The position numbers and the translations under genes were made by a program. A stretch of 64,000 nucleotides of DNA. Source: Paenibacillus wynnii (GTDB lineage: Bacteria; Bacillota; Bacilli; Paenibacillales; Paenibacillaceae). Below are positions 35,324 to 42,173 of the stretch, in pieces; within the stretch, counting starts at the first letter, position 1, and each line of letters begins with the position of its first letter. Under the pieces are notes generated by a model that saw only the letters and a list, made by a program, of their open reading frames with translations, did not search any database and was not told the origin of the DNA. The stretch lies in contig NZ_JQCR01000003.1 of assembly GCF_000757885.1 (NCBI RefSeq), positions 868,001 to 932,000 of the forward strand, given 5' to 3'.

Positions 35324-35866
35324 CTAGTTCTCTAAGTAACGGTATAGTGTAGACTTACTAATTCCGGTTTCTTCTTTAATTTCTGCCAGACTAAAGTTTT
35401 TACTCTGATACATAATAACCGCTCTTTTTACATTCTCATCCGCTTTCCGAGGTCGTCCGGGAACGTGACCCTTTTGTTTGGCTTCGGAAAGTCCTCTTTT
35501 TGTGTTCTCACTGATCACATCACTTTGAAAATCCACTAAATGTTTTACAATATCATTAAATGAATACCCTTCAGACTTACTGGTATCAATTCCTTCGGCT
35601 ATAGAATGAATATATGCTTGTTGGTTGTTCAATACTTCTAAAAGCTCAACAAGATGACGTGTGGAATCGGCTAATGCAAAAAGCTTAGTGACAATTACTT
35701 TATCCCCCGGCTTCAAATGTATCATCATCTCATCAAGTTTGACTCTTCGTTTAGCAGATGAATGATCTTCTGTAATGATGCAATCACATGGAAATGTTGA
35801 AAGCTGACTGATTTGATTCTCGTAGTGTGGATCATCCTCGTAAGGTCTCATATATCCGATAAACAT
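35324..35866 (-). CDS. Serine-resolvase-like protein lacking the catalytic serine
   Basis: 180 residues with a resolvase N-terminal fold (KPGDKVIVTKLFALADSTRH, then IHSIAEGIDTS and DFQSDVISENTKRGL), a GRPRK hinge and a C-terminal helix-turn-helix (SLAEIKEETGISKSTLYRYL). The N-terminal motif, normally R-x-S, reads GYMRPYEDDP, so the nucleophilic serine is absent. It is probably a DNA-binding or regulatory relative rather than an active recombinase. No inverted repeats flank it. Confidence 0.75.
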   Translation of the reverse strand: MFIGYMRPYEDDPHYENQISQLSTFPCDCIITEDHSSAKRRVKLDEMMIHLKPGDKVIVTKLFALADSTRHLVELLEVLNNQQAYIHSIAEGIDTSKSEGYSFNDIVKHLVDFQSDVISENTKRGLSEAKQKGHVPGRPRKADENVKRAVIMYQSKNFSLAEIKEETGISKSTLYRYLEN

Positions 35867-36046
35867 AACAAACGCTCCTAACCCATCATTCTTTTCTAAG
35901 TAAGCACAGCGTAATCATACCACAAATTAAAATGCACCAAAAAGGTTCCATTTAGGGATGTTTGATGGTAGACTTACTTTTAGAAAAGACGGACTTCATT
36001 TTTATGAAAGATAAAGTGCCGCAAAAGATACGAGGTGGGAGTTACA

Positions 36047-37510
36047 TTGATTGAGAATTTAAAAAGAGAGTGGTTTTTTAATGTGAAGGGAGATGTTCTT
36101 GCGGGCATAGTGGTTGCCTTAGCGCTGATTCCAGAGGCCATAGCTTTTTCCATTATTGCTGGAGTCGATCCCATGGTGGGATTGTATGCATCCTTTTGTA
36201 TTGCTGTCATTATAGCTTTTATTGGTGGGCGTCCAGGTATGATATCCGCAGCTACAGGCGCGATGGCACTTGTCATGGTACCCTTGGTTAGAGAGCACGG
36301 ATTGAATTATTTGTTGGCCGCTACAATATTGACAGGTGTTATTCAAGCCTTGTTTGGTGTTTTGAAGATTGCTAAGTTGATGAAGTTCATCCCTAGAGCC
36401 GTTATGATCGGCTTTGTGAATTCTTTGGCGATCTTAATATTTATGGCCCAAGTACCACATTTCTGGGGAATATCTACTATGACCTATGTTTTTGTAGCCA
36501 TTACTTTACTTATAGTGTATGTAATACCTTTGTTTTTCAAAGCAATACCCGCACCGTTGATAGCGATTGTTGTATTAACAAGTGTGGTAATCTATTCAGG
36601 TCTTGATCTTAGCACTGTAGGAGATCTGGGTAATATTACAAAGACATTGCCGTCATTTCTAATCCCAGATGTTCCTTTTAACATGGAGACTCTGCAGATT
36701 ATTTTCCCCTTTTCTATAGCACTAGCTATTGTGGGTCTGCTGGAATCCTTACTCACTGCAACGATTGTGGATGATATGACAGGCACCGAAAGCAACAAAA
36801 ACCGGGAAGCTAGAGGACAAGGGATTGCCAATATCATTAATGGATTTTTTGGCGGTATGGCCGGTTGTGCAATGATTGGGCAGTCTGTCATTAATGTGAA
36901 GTCAGGTGGACGAGGCAGAATATCTACTCTGGTTGCCGGATTATTCCTAATATTCCTCATCATTGTGCTAGGTGATCTCGTTGTGCAAATACCTATGCCT
37001 GTATTGGTAGGAATTATGATTATGGTCTCTGTGGGCACCTTCGATTGGTCTTCGTTCACGTATCTAAGAAAAGCTCCGAAGGCAGATGCACTAGTGATGC
37101 TGGTTACAGTAATTATCGTTGTTGTTACGCATGATTTGTCTAAAGGAGTAATTGCAGGTGTAATCCTCAGTGCGATCTTCTTTGTATCCAAAATCTCAAA
37201 TATCGAGGTTCATCAGCGTCTTGAGAATAATAGAACCCTATTTGAAGTGGAAGGCCAGTTGTTTTTTGCTTCCGTAGAAGGCTTCGTAGATGCATTTGAT
37301 TTCTCAGTAAGCGATAAAGACATTGTTATTGATTTCTCCAGTTCACATATATGGGATGATTCTGCTGTAGGAGCGATCGATAAAGTGGTCATCAAATACC
37401 GAGAGAACAATAACCTTGTTAAGATTAAAGGATTAAACTCTTCAAGTAAAAAGATTGTAGATAAATTAGCAGTATATAATGATGTAAATGCTACATTAAG
37501 TGCACATTAA
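36047..37510 (+). CDS. SulP-family anion transporter with STAS domain
   Basis: 487 residues: about 11 membrane helices with VVALALIPEAIAFSIIAGVDP and the conserved NIINGFFGGMAGCAMIGQS, then a C-terminal STAS domain (from about 390: VEGQLFFASVEGF, IDFSSSHIWDDSA). SulP proteins move sulfate, bicarbonate or other anions. TTG 36047 is chosen since GAGGTGGGA ends 6 bp upstream. A Usp gene follows after 21 bp, a pairing seen often with SulP. Confidence 0.88.
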   Translation: MIENLKREWFFNVKGDVLAGIVVALALIPEAIAFSIIAGVDPMVGLYASFCIAVIIAFIGGRPGMISAATGAMALVMVPLVREHGLNYLLAATILTGVIQALFGVLKIAKLMKFIPRAVMIGFVNSLAILIFMAQVPHFWGISTMTYVFVAITLLIVYVIPLFFKAIPAPLIAIVVLTSVVIYSGLDLSTVGDLGNITKTLPSFLIPDVPFNMETLQIIFPFSIALAIVGLLESLLTATIVDDMTGTESNKNREARGQGIANIINGFFGGMAGCAMIGQSVINVKSGGRGRISTLVAGLFLIFLIIVLGDLVVQIPMPVLVGIMIMVSVGTFDWSSFTYLRKAPKADALVMLVTVIIVVVTHDLSKGVIAGVILSAIFFVSKISNIEVHQRLENNRTLFEVEGQLFFASVEGFVDAFDFSVSDKDIVIDFSSSHIWDDSAVGAIDKVVIKYRENNNLVKIKGLNSSSKKIVDKLAVYNDVNATLSAH

Positions 37511-37531
37511 TCTATTTCAGGAGTGAATGAT

Positions 37532-37951
37532 ATGTATAATCGTATCTTGTTAGCCGTTGATGGATCTGAGAATTCGGTGCGCGCCACCAAAGAGGCCGTT
37601 AAAATAGGTTCTTCATCACCTAATTGTAAATTTGAAGTGATCAGTGTTGCGGATTTCTCCAAAGCAAAAATTGAAATTTTACATGCTCAAGGCAAAGAAG
37701 AACTGGAACTGAAAAGACGTGAAAAACTGGCTCCCATTGAACAAATCCTTAAGCAGGGAAACATATCCTACAAGGTTAAGATTCTCCACGGTGAACCCGG
37801 ACCCACGATTATTGACTACGCTAACAAAGAGAAGGTTGAGCTAGTGATCATTGGAAGCAGAGGACTTAACTCACTGCAGGAAATGGTTCTGGGTAGTGTT
37901 AGCCATAAGGTTGTTAAGAGAGTACACTGTCCGGTTCTTATCGTAAAATAA
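37532..37951 (+). CDS. Universal stress protein (UspA family)
   Basis: 139 residues with the ATP-binding form of the Usp fold: RILLAVDGSENSVRA at the start and the G-x2-G-x9-G(S/T) motif near the end (IGSRGLNSLQEMVLGSVSH). ATG 37532 has CAGGAG upstream. It is cotranscribed with the SulP transporter and may tune it. Confidence 0.9.
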   Translation: MYNRILLAVDGSENSVRATKEAVKIGSSSPNCKFEVISVADFSKAKIEILHAQGKEELELKRREKLAPIEQILKQGNISYKVKILHGEPGPTIIDYANKEKVELVIIGSRGLNSLQEMVLGSVSHKVVKRVHCPVLIVK

Positions 37952-37975
37952 TTATTATAAAACTGAATACCAAAG

Positions 37976-38008
37976 AAAAATCCAACCTTCAATAGGTTGG
38001 ATTTTTTA
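37976..38008 (+). terminator. Terminator of the SulP-usp operon
   Basis: AAAAATCCAACCT and AGGTTGGATTTTT form a perfect stem with TCAAT-type loop and T-run; it may also serve the convergent Nudix gene. Confidence 0.9.
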
Positions 38009-38009
38009 T

Positions 38010-38540
38010 CTAGGCCGGTTGATTTAGCAGTTCCGCAACAATCATCTCTAGCACAATTGTTTCACGTTCTACGGAAAATCCCATAGAAGCTTCCTGATTG
38101 GTAATGACTTGTCGGTTGTGACGAATCGCTTCATGAATATCTATCCATACTGCGGACATTCCATTTGTGATTTCATAATCTTCTAATTGGGCTTCTCCCA
38201 GCTGCTCATGTATCGAACAAAAGAAATAATAGGAGAACATATGAATAAGATCGAAGTCAGTCTTATAATGAGGTCTATATTCCTCGATGTATCCGAGCTC
38301 GCTGATTATTTCCACTTGGCTGGCCCCTGTCTCCTCAGCCATTTCTCTACGTAAGCCGCTGATCAAATCCTCATTCAACTCAATCCCGCCGCCCGGAAAG
38401 CTATAATCATTGTACCTCTTGGTATAGAGAAGGAGGATTTTCGAATCTTTCATAACGATAGCCCTAGCTGCTTTACGTTCGAATATTCTCCCTTCCAGAC
38501 TTTTAACATCCTCATGTATCATTTTTCGAATAAGTTTCAT
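38010..38540 (-). CDS. Nudix hydrolase
   Basis: 176 residues with a complete Nudix box (GGGIELNEDLISGLRREMAE then ETGA), which binds Mg2+ and cleaves nucleoside diphosphate derivatives. KDSKILLLYTKRYNDYSFPGG precedes it. The substrate cannot be predicted. It has its own promoter region, divergent from the KamA-family gene. Confidence 0.9.
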   Translation of the reverse strand: MKLIRKMIHEDVKSLEGRIFERKAARAIVMKDSKILLLYTKRYNDYSFPGGGIELNEDLISGLRREMAEETGASQVEIISELGYIEEYRPHYKTDFDLIHMFSYYFFCSIHEQLGEAQLEDYEITNGMSAVWIDIHEAIRHNRQVITNQEASMGFSVERETIVLEMIVAELLNQPA

Positions 38541-38662
38541 TGAAGTTGAATTCCTTTACTTGTTAGTTAAATTAGTTGATTTGTGCAATAGAAAATAACA
38601 TCTTATAGCCATTATACTGGGTAGGAACTACTTTTGGAACAGCGGATCAATTTGTTTTTCGA

Positions 38663-39739
38663 GTGAATGATTACTATCTGGGTTTAATTGACTGGCAGGA
38701 CCCTAAGGATCCAATTCGGAAGTTAATTATACCTAACGAAGGCGAACTGCTGGAGTATGGACGGTGGGATGCTTCTGATGAAGATACGAATTATGTTGTG
38801 CCAGGCTGCCAGCATAAATACAGAACGACAGCACTTCTAATTGTATCTGAAATTTGTGGAGCCTACTGCCGGTATTGTTTTCGCAAACGTTTATTCCGCA
38901 ATGATGTGAAAGAAGCAGTCTCTGATGTTAATATGGGCATAGACTATATTGCAAGAAATCCCGAGATCAATAATGTGCTTCTTACGGGTGGGGATAGCCT
39001 GATTCTCAGCACTTCTAAGCTCCGCACAATTATCGAAAGCCTCAGAAAGATTGATCATGTCAAAATCATTCGATTGGGTTCTAAAATAACTGTCTTCAAT
39101 CCGATGCGTATTTATGAAGACCAAGAATTACTGGATCTTATTCGTACTTATTCTACGGAAGAGAAACGAATCTATGTAATGGCACACATTAATCATCCCC
39201 GTGAAATAACGCCCGAAGCTATAAAAGGGTTCAAAGCATTACATGATGCTGGAGCGATCGTTGTAAATCAGACGCCAATCCTTAAAGGTATTAATGATGA
39301 TCCCCTTGTTTTGGGGGAACTGCTTGACCGTCTCTCTTGGGCCGGGGTCACACCTTATTATTTCTTTGTAAATCGTCCGATTGCTGGCAATCGAGATTTC
39401 ACTCTACCTTTAGAACGTGTATACCAGATCGTTGAGGAAGCAAAAGCAAGAACCTCTGGATTAGGTAAAAGAGTTCGTTTATCCATGAGCCATTCGTCCG
39501 GAAAAATTGAAATATTAGCTATTGAAAATAGAAAGGCTTATCTCAAGTACCATCAGTCCAGAGATAATGAATATGGTAAATTCATGATATTAGATTGCCC
39601 TAAGGATGCAGAATGGTTCGATGACCTGCCGGGAAATGAACAGTATTGGACCAAACCTGTGAAAAAGGATCAAGCCATACTCACCGTTAATGATTTATCG
39701 TTAGTGAGAGATGTGTGTATAGTCAGCCGAAACAAATGA
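38663..39739 (+). CDS. KamA-family radical SAM protein (lysine 2,3-aminomutase-like)
   Basis: 358 residues with the radical SAM motif CGAYCRYC (Cys65, Cys69, Cys72), NNVLLTGGDSLILS and the PLP-domain-like C-terminal part of the KamA family. Members isomerise lysine or related amino acids, or act as EpmB on EF-P lysine. The GTG start has no ribosome binding site, and the frame is open another 18 codons upstream with family-like sequence (GTADQFVFRVNDYYLG) but no start codon, so the 5' end may be disrupted. It precedes hydE by about 225 bp; a link to hydrogenase is not established. Confidence 0.7.
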   Translation: MNDYYLGLIDWQDPKDPIRKLIIPNEGELLEYGRWDASDEDTNYVVPGCQHKYRTTALLIVSEICGAYCRYCFRKRLFRNDVKEAVSDVNMGIDYIARNPEINNVLLTGGDSLILSTSKLRTIIESLRKIDHVKIIRLGSKITVFNPMRIYEDQELLDLIRTYSTEEKRIYVMAHINHPREITPEAIKGFKALHDAGAIVVNQTPILKGINDDPLVLGELLDRLSWAGVTPYYFFVNRPIAGNRDFTLPLERVYQIVEEAKARTSGLGKRVRLSMSHSSGKIEILAIENRKAYLKYHQSRDNEYGKFMILDCPKDAEWFDDLPGNEQYWTKPVKKDQAILTVNDLSLVRDVCIVSRNK

Positions 39740-39778
39740 TCACATGGAGTCGTTACACTCCCATGTGGTCTTTTTTTT
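39739..39778 (+). terminator. Terminator after the KamA-family gene
   Basis: GATCACATGG and CCATGTGGTC arms with an eight-T tail. Confidence 0.85.
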
Positions 39779-39830
39779 ATGTATGAGCATGCCTGAATAA
39801 AAAAACCAGAGAAATGTGTTTAATCGACAT

Positions 39831-39880
39831 GTAATTCCGGAATGTTAGGACACAGCATAGCATAATCTTAAGTAATTCCG
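39831..39880 (+). promoter_or_regulatory. Repeated GTAATTCCG motif upstream of hydE
   Basis: GTAATTCCG occurs at 39831-39839, where it forms part of the 10-bp palindrome ATTCCGGAAT, and again at 39872-39880. They lie 85-135 bp before the hydE start and may be regulator sites. No known consensus was matched. Confidence 0.35.
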
Positions 39881-39965
39881 TTTACTGTGAGCTTTCTTTG
39901 CAGTACAAGAGGTTACAAGAAGTGGCTCACACTTGTTCTACTGCATGGGAAGGAGAAAACGCACT

Positions 39966-41033
39966 ATGGAAGATTTGCTCAATAAACTAAATGAGCAGAA
40001 TGAACTGACTAAAATTGAAATTGTCTATTTCCTCCAACATCTGACTCTTGAACTCCAAAAGCGGTTGTTTCACTTGGCGGTAGAAACACGAAAGAAGCAC
40101 TATAATGAAAGCGTTTACCTGCGTGGCCTGATTGAATTTTCAAACTACTGTAAACAGGACTGCATGTATTGTGGCTTACGCAGATCCAATCCAGAGGTGG
40201 ATCGTTATCGACTGACTGAGGAAGAGATTCTTGAATGTGCTGCAGAGGGATACAATCTCGGGTATCGTTCATTTGTCTTACAAAGCGGAGAAGATTTTCG
40301 TTATACGGAAGAGCTGATGGTCCGTATTGTCAAGAGTTTGAAGGCTCGTTTTCCCGATGCCGCAATAACCTTGTCTATGGGAGAACGCAGTGAAGCCTTT
40401 TACCGTGCGCTATATGCTGCAGGAACGGACAGATACTTGCTTCGTCATGAGACAGCCTCTCGTTCGTTGTATGAATCCTTACATCCCGGGATGTCGTTCG
40501 ATAACCGCATGAACTGTCTGCGTATCCTTAAGGATATCGGTTATCAGGTGGGAGCCGGATTTATGGTTGGACTCCCTGAGCAAACCCACGAGCATCTAGC
40601 AGAGGATCTGCTTTTTCTGAAAGAGTTCCATCCGGCTATGATTGGAATTGGCCCATTTATACCACATAGTGCTACGCCCTTAAAAGATACTGCTGGTGGA
40701 ACCATTGAGGACACGCTGGTGATGATTGCCCTGGCGAGATTGTTTGTACCGGATGCTCTAATGCCTGCCACTACAGCTATGGGAACACTTGACCCAACGG
40801 GTCGGGAGCAGGCACTATCGGCAGGTGCCAATGTGGTCATGCCTAATCTTTCCCCTCTGCGATTTCGTGAGAAATATGAACTCTATGAGAACAAGATTTG
40901 CACGGGTGACCAAGCTTCGCAATGCAGGAACTGTATTGAAATGAGAATCATGGCCTCTGGATATCAGATTGAACTCAGTCGCGGTGATAACTGCAACTTC
41001 ATAAGCACACCAGAGAAAGAACAATTGCTGTGA
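39966..41033 (+). CDS. hydE: [FeFe]-hydrogenase H-cluster maturase HydE
   Basis: A radical SAM enzyme that acts after HydG in assembling the diiron subcluster, processing its cysteine-bound Fe(CO)2CN unit. 355 residues with the SAM cluster motif CKQDCMYC (Cys62, Cys66, Cys69) and the optional second cluster cysteines Cys312, Cys320 and Cys323 near the C-terminus. LQSGEDF and LPEQT are typical of the BioB/HydE family. ATG 39966 follows GGAAGGAG. It is separated from hydG and hydF by the PFOR genes and the hydrogenase, and has its own upstream region. Confidence 0.95.
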   Translation: MEDLLNKLNEQNELTKIEIVYFLQHLTLELQKRLFHLAVETRKKHYNESVYLRGLIEFSNYCKQDCMYCGLRRSNPEVDRYRLTEEEILECAAEGYNLGYRSFVLQSGEDFRYTEELMVRIVKSLKARFPDAAITLSMGERSEAFYRALYAAGTDRYLLRHETASRSLYESLHPGMSFDNRMNCLRILKDIGYQVGAGFMVGLPEQTHEHLAEDLLFLKEFHPAMIGIGPFIPHSATPLKDTAGGTIEDTLVMIALARLFVPDALMPATTAMGTLDPTGREQALSAGANVVMPNLSPLRFREKYELYENKICTGDQASQCRNCIEMRIMASGYQIELSRGDNCNFISTPEKEQLL

Positions 41034-41050
41034 TTATCTTTTAATAAAGT

Positions 41051-41068
41051 AAGTGAATGTTTTCACGT
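41051..41068 (+). promoter_or_regulatory. Candidate Rex operator upstream of the PFOR operon
   Basis: AAGTGAATGTTTTCACGT contains the palindromic core GTGAA-N4-TTCAC of the Rex box (TTGTGAA-N4-TTCACAA). It lies 91 bp before the PFOR gamma-delta start. Rex represses fermentative genes at low NADH/NAD+. The match is to the core only; the outer bases differ. Confidence 0.6.
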
Positions 41069-41073
41069 AGTGT

Positions 41074-41100
41074 TGTTTAAAACATATATTGTTTTAAACA
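41074..41100. promoter_or_regulatory. Perfect 27-bp palindrome before the PFOR operon
   Basis: Arms TGTTTAAAACA (41074-41084) and TGTTTTAAACA (41090-41100) flank TATAT. It sits just after the Rex-like site and 58 bp before the start codon. With no T-run beyond it, an operator is more likely than a terminator; the binding protein is unknown. Confidence 0.5.
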
Positions 41101-41158
41101 GATCGAAAGATTGGTGAAGGGGGATTTAAAGCTTCATTCAAACAAAGGAGGAAAATAG

Positions 41159-42151
41159 ATGTCTACTTTACCGAAGAAAAATGCACTCGGTTTTTATGAA
41201 ATTCGACTTGAATCGATTGGCGGACTCGGTGCCAACCTCGCAGGTAAAATGCTTGCGGAGACAGGTGCAATCGAACTGGGCTTCAACGCGGCCAACTTCT
41301 CATCTTACGGCTCTGAGAAGAAAGGTACACCGATCAAAACCTTTGTTCGTTTCTGCGATCCTGAGGTTGAAATTCGAGACCACAGTCCCATCGAAGAACC
41401 CCATTTAGTGGCGGTTTTTCACGAAGCACTGTACAAGAATGTTAATGTTGTCAGCGGGCTGCAACCGGACGGGGTTGTCTTGGTTAACACCACCCGTGAC
41501 TTCGATGAAGTACGTGAAAGTCTCAAGCTTGAATACGGCACGATTGCTCTAGTTGATGCTATGGGTATTGCCGTTGAAGAGAAAACCAAAGTAAACACCT
41601 CAATGCTAGGCGCCATGTTCCGTATTTGTGACTTTCTAGACCCGGAAGCGATGCGAACGGTAATCCGAAGAACTTTTGAGAATAAATATCCGCACTTGGT
41701 TGAGCCGAACATCCGCACCTTCGATCGCGGCTACAATGAAGTGAAATTTAAAACGTATGAGGTGCCGGCAGGTACGGAAGCAAAGGCTTTCAAACGTCCT
41801 CAATCGCTGCTTGGCTATAAAACTCAAGTTCTAGGTGGCGTTATTACAGCTCATGGCAACAGCATTCTGAAGGATTTGAGCGGCTCACGTGCCGGGTTAC
41901 TGCCGGTTCTTGATGCAGATCTCTGCGTTAGCTGCGCGGCTTGTGACAATGTTTGCCCTGACTATTGCTTTGTGTGGGAATCTGTTGAAGACAAGCGTGG
42001 ACGGCAGCAGCAAATCTTGCTCGGTATCGATTATCAGTACTGTAAAGGCTGTCTAAAGTGCATTGACGTGTGCCCAACAGAGGCCCTGACCAGTGTCCGG
42101 GAAGAAGTCGGCTTTGCCGAACAGAACCGAGTTCCCCAAGTGTTCAAATAA
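41159..42151 (+). CDS. 2-oxoacid:ferredoxin oxidoreductase, gamma-delta fusion subunit
   Basis: 330 residues: an N-terminal gamma domain (IGGLGANLAGKMLAETG, NFSSYGSEKKGTPIKTFVR) and a C-terminal ferredoxin-like delta domain binding two [4Fe-4S] clusters (Cys256/259/262/266 and Cys295/298/301/305, the CKGCLKCIDVCP block). It passes electrons from the catalytic subunit to ferredoxin. AAAGGAGG precedes the ATG. The alpha-beta fusion follows after 22 bp. Pyruvate is the likely substrate given the hydrogenase context. Confidence 0.9.
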   Translation: MSTLPKKNALGFYEIRLESIGGLGANLAGKMLAETGAIELGFNAANFSSYGSEKKGTPIKTFVRFCDPEVEIRDHSPIEEPHLVAVFHEALYKNVNVVSGLQPDGVVLVNTTRDFDEVRESLKLEYGTIALVDAMGIAVEEKTKVNTSMLGAMFRICDFLDPEAMRTVIRRTFENKYPHLVEPNIRTFDRGYNEVKFKTYEVPAGTEAKAFKRPQSLLGYKTQVLGGVITAHGNSILKDLSGSRAGLLPVLDADLCVSCAACDNVCPDYCFVWESVEDKRGRQQQILLGIDYQYCKGCLKCIDVCPTEALTSVREEVGFAEQNRVPQVFK

Positions 42152-42173
42152 ATCGAAGAGGAGGATACGAAAA

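Noticed and set aside
35324..35866. Evidence of an active transposon or integrated element around the resolvase-like gene
   Set aside because: No transposase, terminal inverted repeats, duplications or attachment sites found nearby.
36592..37191. 199-codon frame antisense to the SulP transporter
   Set aside because: Shadow frame with low-complexity Ile/Thr/Ser content and no start signal.
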